From NCBI RefSeq assembly GCF_031458395.1, contig NZ_JAVDYJ010000001.1, positions 2,604,001 to 2,668,000 on the forward strand: DNA of 64,000 bases, read 5' to 3'. Positions 17,660-25,594 of this stretch are shown here, one piece after another. The position numbers and the translations under genes were made by a program. Positions within the stretch are counted from its first letter, which is position 1. Every line of letters begins with the position of its first letter. A model generated the notes under the pieces. That model saw only the letters and a program-made list of their open reading frames with translations. It was not told where the DNA came from and made no database searches. The stretch comes from Enteractinococcus fodinae (GTDB lineage: Bacteria; Actinomycetota; Actinomycetes; Actinomycetales; Micrococcaceae).

Positions 17660-17857
17660 CTATTTTTCGTCGTCTTCTTCGACAACCGCGGCACCACCGG
17701 TGCGCACCCACTCATCGACCTCTGACGCTTTGAATTTCCACAAACGGCCAATCTTATGTGCCGGCATGGAGCGATCATTGATCCAGCCATAAATGGTGTG
17801 CTTGGTAACACCAAGGTGTTCGGCAATGTCGTCGGCGGACATCCAGGGTTCGATCAT
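17660..17857 (-). CDS. small helix-turn-helix (excisionase-like) DNA-binding protein
   Basis: 65 residues from ATG 17857, preceded by AAGGAG. A longer form from 17881 is less likely. It is a single MerR/excisionase-type HTH (HTH_17): WMSADDIAEHLGVTKHTIYGWI, then the wing HKIGRLWKFKASEVDEWV, then a short acidic tail. Despite the family name such genes are common chromosomal regulators in actinobacteria. No integrase or att-like repeat is nearby, so I do not read it as a mobile-element remnant. Confidence 0.8.
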   Translation of the reverse strand: MIEPWMSADDIAEHLGVTKHTIYGWINDRSMPAHKIGRLWKFKASEVDEWVRTGGAAVVEEDDEK

Positions 17858-17881
17858 GATGGCTCCTTGCATATTGACCAA

Positions 17882-18287
17882 CTACTTTAACCAAATTCTA
17901 ACCTACCAAACCTTACCAGCCTAGACTTTTCCACATACGCGAACACGTTACACCGTGTTATCTAGGCAACTGGCATAGTTGAAAGGACAAACAACAACCG
18001 CAAAGCAACCAGACCGCTATGGGTTCGACCGCTTTTTCGGCGCAAAGACCTTATCTGGCCGCCCGGCATCTACCAGTTTAAGATCGTCTCAGTTTGGGTT
18101 TAAACTAACTCGACAGCGTTACAGCCGTTCAACAACCACTACGACTCAACTAAGTAACGCATCGGCCTTACAATACTGGTCGAAGCTTGAAAGCTCCTGC
18201 ATACCAGGTCTAAAAACGCTGCACTGACGGAGAGGTGCGTGGCGTTTCCAAAGAATGGGTGTCGGTGAGGTCATCTAAGCTGAAAGG
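17882..18287. other. intergenic region, no supported gene
   Basis: About 400 bp between the HTH gene (minus) and patatin (plus), lower in GC than its neighbours. A TTG-start frame at 17979-18227 (82 codons, Ser/Thr/Arg-rich) has no recognisable motif or typical codon pattern, and I do not call it. The region presumably holds the two divergent promoters. Confidence 0.5.
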
Positions 18288-19175
18288 ATGGAGCACACCA
18301 ATCTGCTAGACGAAACCGCACTGATTTTTGAAGGCGGCGGTATGCGCGCCTCCTATACCTCCGGCATGGTGGTAGCCCTGTTGGAGCAAGACATCCACGC
18401 CCCATTTGTAGCCGGTATCTCGGCGGGGGCGTCAAATACCGCAAACTATTTATCCTGTGATGGTCCGCGAGCGCGCCGGTCGTTTACCGATTTTGCTGCT
18501 GACCCAAATTTCGGTGACTGGCGAACTTTTCTACGCGGCAAAGGTTTATTCCATGCGGAGTACATTTATGAGCATGCCGGCATGCCTGGGATGCCGTTGG
18601 AGTACAACTGGGAGGCCTTCCAGCGTCACCGAGCGGACTTTCGGATTGGTGGCTTTGACATAAAATCTGGCGACACCGTGTGGTGGGGACGAAAAGACAC
18701 GCCCAAGATGGAAGATCTGATGCGCAGAGTGCGCGCATCCTCAACGATGCCGATTGTGATGCCTCCGGTGCCCATTGACGGCCGGACCTACGTTGATGGC
18801 GCATTGGGTACCGATGGTGGAGTGCCGCTGTCGATTGCCGAAGAACTTGGATATGAACGATTTCTCGTCGTGCTGACTCGCGAGCGGGAATATCGCAAAG
18901 CTCCCGAAAAGTTTCCGAAATTCTACTTGACGTATTTCCGCAGGTATCCAGCGGTGGCCGATGCGCTGCTCACTCGGTGGTGGCGCTATAACCAGACCCG
19001 CGAAAAACTCTTTGAGCTACACCGAGCGGGCAAAGCGTATCTCTTTATCCCCGAGGTGATGCCCGTGGCCAATGGGGAGCGCAACGTCAAAAAGCTTCAC
19101 TCAGCCCACGAACTTGGGCTCGACCAGGCGCGCCGCGAGATGCCGGCGATCAAGGAGTTCTTGGGGCTGGACTAA
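18288..19175 (+). CDS. patatin-like phospholipase family protein
   Basis: 295 residues. The patatin fold is marked by the oxyanion loop FEGGGMRASYTSG (residues 14-26), the nucleophile elbow GISAGAS (S45) and the catalytic aspartate in YVDGALGTDGG (D170). It forms a Ser-Asp dyad lipid acyl hydrolase like the E. coli YjjU group. No signal peptide or membrane helix, so it is probably cytoplasmic, acting on membrane lipids. Single gene, convergent with the FUSC-family gene. Confidence 0.88.
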   Translation: MEHTNLLDETALIFEGGGMRASYTSGMVVALLEQDIHAPFVAGISAGASNTANYLSCDGPRARRSFTDFAADPNFGDWRTFLRGKGLFHAEYIYEHAGMPGMPLEYNWEAFQRHRADFRIGGFDIKSGDTVWWGRKDTPKMEDLMRRVRASSTMPIVMPPVPIDGRTYVDGALGTDGGVPLSIAEELGYERFLVVLTREREYRKAPEKFPKFYLTYFRRYPAVADALLTRWWRYNQTREKLFELHRAGKAYLFIPEVMPVANGERNVKKLHSAHELGLDQARREMPAIKEFLGLD

Positions 19176-19194
19176 ACGCTGGGCGGAGACCAGG

Positions 19195-20352
19195 TTAGTT
19201 GTCTTGGCCCTCTGGTGTTTCACGCGTTTCACGGGTCGTGGTGCCATCGTCGAACAGGCGACCTAAATGGTCCAGTGTGGACAGCATCGAACCGTACAAC
19301 GGCCAGTGAATCTGGGGTAGATCAGCTTCCGAAGACATTTCTGAGACCAGTTCATTGAGGCGTCGACGCTGAGCCGTCACGTTGCCGTCGGGGTCTGCGA
19401 TAGCTTCCCCAAGATGGTGAGCGACCTCGACCCAGCCTTCACGGAAGCGTTTGTCCCAATCGCCGACCGCCCAGGTGGCTTCCCGGATGGTGCGGGTCAT
19501 GTTCCGTAAGTGCGAGATGGCTTCATCAATACGATTGAGGACCTCTTCGTAATCGATGTCGTTGTCTTCGTCGCGGATCTTACGCTGGAGCAGTCGTCGT
19601 GGGTTCTCGCGGCGGCTTTCCCGAGCGAGCCGAACCATTTGCCAGGCGGAATTGAGTTCGTCGTTCATCGAGTGGGTTTCTTCGATCCACTCGTCGGCCT
19701 GATCGATGTCCCACTTGTCGGCGAACTCATCGGCCATATCGACGAGGACCGCACCCATTCGACGGTTCAAACTGTCCACATACCGGCCGGCCTGTTTATC
19801 CCGGAGCGGTGGCAGCACCAACATGTTGACCAACACGCCGATGCCGACTCCAACGAATAATTCCAAAACCCGGTCGCCGAACATGGGCTCATCGGCGGTG
19901 AAAATAAAGATCGCGGTCGTGGCGATGGCTACGCCTTCGTGGCGGATCCAGGAAAGTCTGGCGCCCATGAGGCCCACGAACATCGCTAAAGCGAACGTCC
20001 AGATGTTCACTTCCCAGAAGTGCATGATGAGAGAGGCCATCCCCATTCCGACCAGGGTGGCCACAATGGTTTGAGCCCCGCGCGACAGGGACCGATGCAC
20101 TGTGGCATGGACGGTGAGCAGCGCCGTCCACGGTGCCAAAAACGCGACTTCCGAATCGAGCACACCGATCGAAATCGCCCAGGCGGCAGTCGCGGCGATG
20201 ACGGCTTTAATCGCCAACAGGAAGTCCGAGGTGGTGCCGGGTTCCTTGAGTCGCCTGATAATGCGAGTGCCCAGGGACTCGGGGCGGTCCTCGAGTTCAT
20301 CGGTGGTGGCGCGATCGACCGAAGAATCGGAGTGTTGTTCTTTTGAAGTCAT
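19195..20352 (-). CDS. FUSC/aromatic acid exporter-like membrane protein
   Basis: 385 residues from ATG 20352, preceded by GAGAGGGG; a longer frame to 20400 lacks this. A short acidic N-terminus is followed by about six membrane helices (about 35-185, with ATAAWAISIG and LAPWTALLTVHATVHRSL, the hallmark of FUSC_2/ArAE proteins). A long cytoplasmic helical domain (about 190-370) follows with conserved charged segments. The family is linked to efflux of aromatic acids, but substrate data are sparse. Probably monocistronic. Confidence 0.8.
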   Translation of the reverse strand: MTSKEQHSDSSVDRATTDELEDRPESLGTRIIRRLKEPGTTSDFLLAIKAVIAATAAWAISIGVLDSEVAFLAPWTALLTVHATVHRSLSRGAQTIVATLVGMGMASLIMHFWEVNIWTFALAMFVGLMGARLSWIRHEGVAIATTAIFIFTADEPMFGDRVLELFVGVGIGVLVNMLVLPPLRDKQAGRYVDSLNRRMGAVLVDMADEFADKWDIDQADEWIEETHSMNDELNSAWQMVRLARESRRENPRRLLQRKIRDEDNDIDYEEVLNRIDEAISHLRNMTRTIREATWAVGDWDKRFREGWVEVAHHLGEAIADPDGNVTAQRRRLNELVSEMSSEADLPQIHWPLYGSMLSTLDHLGRLFDDGTTTRETRETPEGQDN

Positions 20353-20412
20353 GCACAAGCCCCTCTCTGTCCACCGTCTTGCGCCATGCATTACTAGCAC
20401 GGCTCACTGACG

Positions 20413-20437
20413 AAACCACCTTATATGAAGGTGGTTT
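20413..20437 (-). terminator. intrinsic terminator after TauE/SafE gene
   Basis: A 10-bp perfect stem AAACCACCTT / AAGGTGGTTT with a 5-nt loop, 12 nt past the stop of the minus-strand gene at 20449-21186. The T run is short (TTT). Confidence 0.6.
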
Positions 20438-20448
20438 GTGTGCCGAGG

Positions 20449-21186
20449 TTAGAGCAGCTGATTTATCCCGGTGACCACCGACAGCACCGCGCCGGTCATG
20501 GCCAAGATCACGACCACGCCAAAGACCACCCGATCATTGACCTTGCCCAGGGCGCGTTGACCGGTCCACATGCCAATGGCAATACCGATCGCGGCCAACA
20601 ACCACATCCACCAGGTCAACTCGGGCAGCGTTGAGCCCATGAACCAGTGACGTCCGGCAAGCGTGGCCGAGGCGATCATCACCCACATCGGTTGCAGACT
20701 GGCAGCAAACGAGGCCACCGGCCAGCGCGAAACCACACCGAAGATCGTCACGGCCGGGCCGCCGATACCGGCCAGCACGCTTCCGGCTCCAGCGCCCACG
20801 CCCGTGAGGATCTGCGCGGGTCGATGGGTCACCGGTTCCGCCGTGCCGCGCATCAGCAGTGCGACACTGAGCCCAATGATGACTAAAACGCCGACCAGCA
20901 AGTAGATGAGCGCCCCATCGATGCGTGCCCCGAGCCAGGCGGCCGGCACGATCGACACCATCGCGGGAATGCCGATCCATCCCACACGGGACCAATTGAT
21001 GTCGCGCCACATTCCCGGCAGCATAAACAGGGAGGCCAAGACCGCCAGGATGGAGGTCAACATGATTCCCTGGTGAGTACCCAAGGCGACGACGGCAAAC
21101 GGTGCGGTCAGCATCGCGAAGCCTAGTCCGGTGATCCGTTGCAGGGCGGTCGCGATGAAACTGAGCAGCAGAATGCCAATGAGCAC
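20449..21186 (-). CDS. TauE/SafE family (sulfite exporter-like) membrane permease
   Basis: 245 residues with eight membrane helices arranged as two halves. The motif GLGFAMLTAPFAVVALG in the first half is echoed by GVGAGAGSVLAGIGGPAVTIFG in the second, as in TauE/SafE permeases. The family moves sulfite or sulfonates and other small anions, or in some cases exports metabolites. Direction and substrate cannot be told here. Single gene with its own terminator. Confidence 0.85.
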   Translation of the reverse strand: MLIGILLLSFIATALQRITGLGFAMLTAPFAVVALGTHQGIMLTSILAVLASLFMLPGMWRDINWSRVGWIGIPAMVSIVPAAWLGARIDGALIYLLVGVLVIIGLSVALLMRGTAEPVTHRPAQILTGVGAGAGSVLAGIGGPAVTIFGVVSRWPVASFAASLQPMWVMIASATLAGRHWFMGSTLPELTWWMWLLAAIGIAIGMWTGQRALGKVNDRVVFGVVVILAMTGAVLSVVTGINQLL

Positions 21187-21273
21187 GGTGAAGAAGCTTC
21201 CTAGTCAAACGATATTGCTGACCAGACTATGCCATGCCAACCGTGCGCTCGCCCACATAACGAGGTACAGACA

Positions 21274-21865
21274 TCACCACAGATCTCCTGCATAGGGCCG
21301 TGCCCACAGCACCAGCGTGACCGTCACCGTCTTGAACCAGGCTTGGTGCATGGCCTCGACCTCATCACTTTCGGAAGCGCCTTCTTCGAGGAAGTTCCGA
21401 ATGGTTAAGGTGACCGGCACAATCAGGGCCAGCATGTCGCTCATCGGCACGTGCCGTGCTGGAGAAGCCACTCCGTCGGTCTGGTTCTTTTTGGTTGGGT
21501 GATGGCGCAGCCCGATCTCTTCTTGGTACGCCAACCACTGGTCATCGAATGCTCGGGTGCACACATCGATCACCCAGTGTTCAAACCGACCGCGCACCCG
21601 TTCTAAGTACTGGCCATCCGGCTCTCCATCTGGTCTGCGGAAAATTGTGACCAGATGCGGGGTTGAACCGATGAAGTCGTACCAGACATCCAGAATGTCA
21701 GCCACCCGCGGGGTGAGGATTTCACCGGCACGCCGCAGGGCCGTGGCGTCATCGGTCGTCCACATCACATCGGTGAGTAATTCGTCGAGTCGTTGGCGTC
21801 CAACTGGTGACGGGTAGGTTCGGGTCGTCGTAGGTGTAACCGTCAGGGTTTATTTCAATTGCCAT
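21274..21865 (-). pseudogene. protoglobin-domain protein, apparent +1 frameshift near the N-terminus
   Basis: The continuous frame (164 codons, GTG at 21768) carries a protoglobin (PF11563) core: ALRRAGEILTPRVADILDVWY, the proximal-His region IGLRHHPTKKNQTDGV, then MHQAWFKTVTV. The family's N-terminus (GYTYDDPNLP) is found upstream in another frame, starting at ATG 21865 behind a perfect AAGGAGG. The two frames join if one C is removed from CCC in CTACCCG (about 21812-21820): ...DDPNL-PSPVGRQRLDELL. The full span is 592 nt, one base over a multiple of three. A sequencing error, a real null allele or a shortened product are all possible. Confidence 0.75.
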
Positions 21866-21880
21866 CTCAACCTCCTTGCG

Positions 21881-21904
21881 TGTGAGTGCGGTATATCACA
21901 CTCA
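21881..21904. promoter_or_regulatory. putative operator upstream of protoglobin gene
   Basis: Two overlapping inverted repeats, TGTGA...TCACA and TGAGTG...CACTCA, each with a 10-nt spacer, 16 nt upstream of the likely protoglobin ATG. The spacing fits a dimeric regulator. The cognate protein is not known; the adjacent MarR gene has a different candidate site. Confidence 0.35.
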
Positions 21905-21966
21905 TCTACCACGCTAACAAGGGAGCTCGAGAAGCAAAACCAGCTTGAGCGGCTTACGAGTCTGAG

Positions 21967-22542
21967 CTATAGGGCTGAGGGGCCAGCGGTGGCGACGAAA
22001 CTGTCGAAGAATTTGATGACGGCCGCGCGCTCTTCGGAGGTCAGCTCGGCCACTGCCTGGAACCGCTGAGCGTGGTTGTGTCCGACTGAACGTCGTGCTG
22101 TTGCTTGTGTTTCGGCAGTGACTTCCAGGGCGGTGCTGCGACGATCCTGCGGGTGAGGCGTGCGTCGAATGTGATTGGCCTCCACGAGTCGGTCGATCAT
22201 CCGTGACACCGAGGCCGTAGTGATACCCAGATGTTTGGCAACATCGCTGGGGGTCGCGAGCGCACCGTGGCGTTGACACGCGATGATGTAGCGGACGGCG
22301 CGCATATCATTTTCACCAAGCTGCATGTATTTACGGGAAGAGTCATTGAGACGGCGCTCGACGCGACGCCACCGTCGCATCGCTTCCATGACCGCAACAA
22401 TTTCATCGACTTCTTCTTCCGTATAGTCCTGCAACGAAATGAGCTCTTGGCCAGGATCCATGACGCGTGGGTCGACCATCGACATATCGCGGGAGGTGCG
22501 CCGAGTAGACGTTTGAGGTGATTTCCTAGTATTGTTAGCCAA
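21967..22542 (-). CDS. MarR family transcriptional regulator, candidate carotenoid regulator (CrtR-like)
   Basis: 191 residues if started at TTG 22542; ATG 22485 would give 172. The winged-helix core is clear: DMRAVRYIIACQR, TPSDVAKHLGITTASVSRMIDRLVEANHIRR, then the wing DRRSTALEVTAE. A 16-bp sequence overlapping its 5' end recurs exactly in the crtE promoter region 9.7 kb away. I therefore infer that it controls both itself and carotenogenesis. In Corynebacterium a MarR protein, CrtR, does this for crtE. It is divergent from hemH, which may share the operator. Position of the motif argues for the ATG 22485 start. Confidence 0.85.
   Translation of the reverse strand: MANNTRKSPQTSTRRTSRDMSMVDPRVMDPGQELISLQDYTEEEVDEIVAVMEAMRRWRRVERRLNDSSRKYMQLGENDMRAVRYIIACQRHGALATPSDVAKHLGITTASVSRMIDRLVEANHIRRTPHPQDRRSTALEVTAETQATARRSVGHNHAQRFQAVAELTSEERAAVIKFFDSFVATAGPSAL
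22526..22541 (-). promoter_or_regulatory. shared 16-bp motif at MarR gene start
   Basis: TGGCTAACAATACTAG read on the minus strand, identical to 32256-32271 on the plus strand. Just upstream on the same strand are related partial copies: GGCTAATAGTTACC (about 22543-22556) and AACAATATAG (about 22565-22574). This suggests a multi-site operator between the MarR gene and hemH. Confidence 0.6.
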
Positions 22543-22677
22543 GGTAACTATTAGCCGTTCTAACTATATTGTTGGGTCGCTTGATGCAGCTCGGGATTTC
22601 GATTGCCTGGCATTCATAATACCGTGTGTCGCGGTGGCCCGTCTGTGCCCATCTCCGCCAGATTGCTAGAGGAAAAC

Positions 22678-23901
22678 ATGCCTGACCAGAACCCTACTGC
22701 CCAAAATGGTGCACCAGACCAAGCTGAGACCTCGACCTCGGTTCCGTTTGCCACTGAAGCCTCCGCTGACGGCCAGCCTCATGTCACCACACCGCAACGT
22801 TATGATGCCCTGTTGTTAGCTGGGTTCGGTGGACCGGAAGGCCAAGAGGATGTCTTACCCTTCCTACGGAATGTCACCGCTGGTCGTGGGATTCCGGATG
22901 AACGTCTAGAAGAGGTGGCCACCCACTACCGGCATTTCGGTGGCGTGAGTCCAATCAACGCCCAGACCCAGCAACTACGCGAAGCCATTGAAAAAGAACT
23001 GCAAGATCGCGGCATGGATCTGCCGGTGTACTGGGGCAATCGCAACTGGACACCGTATTTGGAAGACACGGTACAAGAAGCTGCCGCGGCCGGTCACACC
23101 CGCCTACTCGCTCTTGCCACCAGTGCCTACAGTTCGTATTCGAGTTGCCGCCAGTATCGCGAGGATTTCGCTCGGGCACTCTTGAACACCGGCCTAGCCG
23201 GCACCGTGATGATTGATAAAGTCCGCCAATACTTCGACCATCCGGGGTTCGTCACGCCATTCATCGAAGGGGTCGACAAGGCGTTGCGCCAGTTCGAGGC
23301 CGAACAACTGGCACCCGAAGAAATCCGCGTACTGTTTGCAACCCACTCATTGCCTAGCGCAGATGGTGAGCGCTCGGGCCCACCAGAACTGGCCTTGGGC
23401 GAGGGCGGAGCTTATGCGGCCCAACACAAAGCAGTCGGTGAAGTCATTATGGAACAATTGCGTTTCGAACTGCCGTCTCGGGCTGGAACCCAGTGGGAGC
23501 TGGTCTATCAGTCACGTTCTGGACCAGCATCGCAGCCGTGGTTGGAACCCGACGTGTGTGATCGCATCGCGGAACTCCCCGAAGAAGGTATTAAAGCCGT
23601 GGTGATCGTGCCGCTGGGTTTCCTCAGTGATCATATGGAAGTGCTCTGGGACCTCGACGAAGAAGCCATCGAAGCAGCAGAAGAGGCCGGCTTGCGCGCG
23701 GTGCGGACCGCAACCCCCGGGGTACATCCAGAATTCGTCAAAGGCCTGGTCGATTTGGTGCAAGAGCGCATGGATGCCGTACCGGTCACCGATCGTGAGC
23801 ACCTGACCACCCTTGGACCTTGGTATGACGTCTGCCGGCCGGGCTGCTGCGAGAATGCGCGTCGTGGGTTCAGCCCTGCGGCGGCCGGACTGGTGCCGTA
23901 A
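22678..23901 (+). CDS. hemH: ferrochelatase (coproporphyrin III ferrochelatase type)
   Basis: 407 residues from ATG 22678 after GAGGAAA; the TTG 75 nt upstream is less likely. It shows the chelatase fold: LLAGFGGPEGQEDVLPFLRNV, YRHFGGVSPINAQTQ, VYWGNRNWTP, ATSAYSSYSSCRQY, the metal-site histidine in ATHSLP, and GFLSDHMEVLWDLDEEA. In actinobacteria this enzyme puts iron into coproporphyrin III before HemQ completes heme. A non-homologous 45-residue acidic N-terminal extension precedes the domain. It sits 2 nt before a pyrimidine-dimer glycosylase-like gene and is divergent from MarR. Confidence 0.92.
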   Translation: MPDQNPTAQNGAPDQAETSTSVPFATEASADGQPHVTTPQRYDALLLAGFGGPEGQEDVLPFLRNVTAGRGIPDERLEEVATHYRHFGGVSPINAQTQQLREAIEKELQDRGMDLPVYWGNRNWTPYLEDTVQEAAAAGHTRLLALATSAYSSYSSCRQYREDFARALLNTGLAGTVMIDKVRQYFDHPGFVTPFIEGVDKALRQFEAEQLAPEEIRVLFATHSLPSADGERSGPPELALGEGGAYAAQHKAVGEVIMEQLRFELPSRAGTQWELVYQSRSGPASQPWLEPDVCDRIAELPEEGIKAVVIVPLGFLSDHMEVLWDLDEEAIEAAEEAGLRAVRTATPGVHPEFVKGLVDLVQERMDAVPVTDREHLTTLGPWYDVCRPGCCENARRGFSPAAAGLVP

Positions 23902-23903
23902 GG

Positions 23904-24368
23904 ATGCGGTTGTGGTCGTTGCATCCGTCAACGTTGGATCGGCAGGGTCTGGTGGCATGTTGGCGTGAGGCCCTGCTGGCCCAAGCCGTCCTGTTAGGAC
24001 GGACCCGCGGCTACACCGCCCATCCGCAATTAGACCGGTTCAAAACCCACGCCCACCCCGAGGCGGCGATTGGCACCTATTTGGCCGGAATCCAGGAAGA
24101 AGCCACATCGCGCGGCTATCGCTTCGACGCCACGCGGATTGTTCACGCACCAGATTCTGACCGCGCGGCAGGTGGGCTTGAGCCGATTCCGGTGACGTTC
24201 GGGCAGCTGGGTTTTGAGCTGTCGCATTTACGAGCCAAGCTGTTTCAGCGCTCGCCGGAGTTTTTGGCCGAGCATGCGGCCGTGTTGGATGCCACCGATG
24301 AGTTCATTCCGGTGCATCCGCTGTTTTGTGCGGTGCCTGGCACCATCGAAGCCTGGGAACGCACCTAG
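23904..24368 (+). CDS. pyrimidine dimer DNA glycosylase/endonuclease V-like protein
   Basis: 154 residues beginning MRLWSLHPSTLDRQGLVACW, the N-terminal signature of the PF03013 Pyr_excise family, with HPQLDRFKTHAHPEAAIGTYL and FIPVHPLF later. The founding member, T4 endonuclease V, excises UV-induced pyrimidine dimers. For the bacterial MRLW/HP-start subgroup the activity is inferred. It begins 2 nt after the hemH stop, so the two are co-transcribed, and it overlaps the convergent P450 gene by 4 nt. A UV-repair gene beside photoprotective carotenoid genes is suggestive only. Confidence 0.75.
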   Translation: MRLWSLHPSTLDRQGLVACWREALLAQAVLLGRTRGYTAHPQLDRFKTHAHPEAAIGTYLAGIQEEATSRGYRFDATRIVHAPDSDRAAGGLEPIPVTFGQLGFELSHLRAKLFQRSPEFLAEHAAVLDATDEFIPVHPLFCAVPGTIEAWERT

Positions 24369-25588
24369 CGCACATCCAGAGTCAGACCGCGCACCTTATA
24401 GCCTTCAATCAGGTCGTCCCAGCTGATGGTCGGTTCGGTGCGCTTGGCGACTTCCAGGGACAACAACCGGTGTAGCAGTGCGTCGGTTTCTCGTAATGCC
24501 AGGGGCTGGCCGGGGCACCCGTGGGCGCCGAATCCGAAACTGAGCCCGACGTCCTGGACCCCTTTTGCGCGATCTCGACCCGGTCGCAGCTGTAATGGAT
24601 CGTCGGCGAATGCATCGGGATCGGCATTGGTCTGGCGAATGTCCAGATCCACGAGTTCTCCGGGCGACAATTCGTAGCTCTCGTCATCGTCGGTGACGGT
24701 GATGTTGTCGGTGACGCGACGGTACAGGTGGCCCACGGGTGGTTCCAGCCGGATAATTTCGGCCAGGATGCCAAGCCGTTCGTCTTCCTCGGCGGCCACG
24801 TAGCGTTGCCGCAGTTCGTCGTTGTCCAGTAGGTGCCAGCAGGCCATGGTGATGAATTCGCGGGTGGTGACCATACCGGCGGTGCCGTAGGTGACGCACT
24901 CGACCAGGATGTCTGCCAGGTTGGAGTCCTGCTCGATCAGATGACTGATGACGTCCTGACGAGGGTTTTTGGTCCTCGAACGCACCGCGGGCAGCACATC
25001 GAACACAAACAGCCCGACCAGTGGACCCAGTCCGTTGGCGGCGGCTGCCATCCACTGACGGTTGGTGCGACCCAGGCGTGGTTTGCTGCGGTCCAACGGG
25101 GGTTGGCGGAAGAATTTTTCTAACCGGCGAGCCAACGCTGGCACTTTGGCGTGGGTCAATCCCACGATTGAGGCGGTGACTTCCACCGTGTAGTACAGCG
25201 CCACTTTGTCGATAGTAATGGTCCCGGTGCGTTTTGCCTCGTCGAGGATTTTGTCGACCACGGTCTCCATGAGGGTCCCGTAGCGGGTGGCCACGATCCT
25301 GGGCGCGAAGAACCGGGCGACTTTGCGCCGTTGTTCGTCGTGTTGGGGGCCGTCGGAGATTAGAATCGGGTGGCTGCGGAAGGCGTCGCGGGGAATGTAT
25401 TCGGCCGTAAACCCGGCTTGGATCGTCTCGTGACGGGCCAGTAACACGTCCTTGGCGGCGGCCAGCGAGCCGATACGCCAGATTGATTCCCGTTTGGTCA
25501 CCCGCCCCGTGGGGGTGTCCCCGGGTTTGAGCGCCTTGCGCTGACTGGTCGCGCTATGGAATGGGCAGCCCTGGTGCTGTTGGGTCAT
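24365..25588 (-). CDS. cytochrome P450, likely carotenoid ring hydroxylase
   Basis: 407 residues. The heme loop FGFGAHGCPG (Cys358) and the ExxR pair (EIIRLEPP, then YRRV) are present. The I-helix reads TYGTAGMVTTREF, with the acid of the usual acid-Thr pair replaced, as in some specialised P450s. It is the last gene of the carotenoid operon, 6 nt after crtU. In Brevibacterium a P450 beside crtU is linked to making 3,3'-dihydroxyisorenieratene from isorenieratene. By position I infer the same here. Another small-molecule oxidation is possible. AAGGAG lies 11 nt before the ATG. Confidence 0.85.
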   Translation of the reverse strand: MTQQHQGCPFHSATSQRKALKPGDTPTGRVTKRESIWRIGSLAAAKDVLLARHETIQAGFTAEYIPRDAFRSHPILISDGPQHDEQRRKVARFFAPRIVATRYGTLMETVVDKILDEAKRTGTITIDKVALYYTVEVTASIVGLTHAKVPALARRLEKFFRQPPLDRSKPRLGRTNRQWMAAAANGLGPLVGLFVFDVLPAVRSRTKNPRQDVISHLIEQDSNLADILVECVTYGTAGMVTTREFITMACWHLLDNDELRQRYVAAEEDERLGILAEIIRLEPPVGHLYRRVTDNITVTDDDESYELSPGELVDLDIRQTNADPDAFADDPLQLRPGRDRAKGVQDVGLSFGFGAHGCPGQPLALRETDALLHRLLSLEVAKRTEPTISWDDLIEGYKVRGLTLDVR

Positions 25589-25594
25589 CGATGA

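Noticed and set aside
17660-17857. Reading the excisionase-like HTH gene as a mobile-element remnant
   Set aside because: No integrase, attachment repeat or composition change nearby, and the family is widespread on actinobacterial chromosomes.
17979-18227. 82-codon plus-strand frame in the gap before the patatin gene
   Set aside because: TTG start, Ser/Thr/Arg-rich composition, no motif and no neighbouring partner; best left as intergenic.
20390-20408. ATTACTAGC...GGCTCAC upstream of the FUSC gene resembling the crtE promoter motif
   Set aside because: Only a partial match with mismatches in the core GGCTAAC; too weak to claim as another MarR site.
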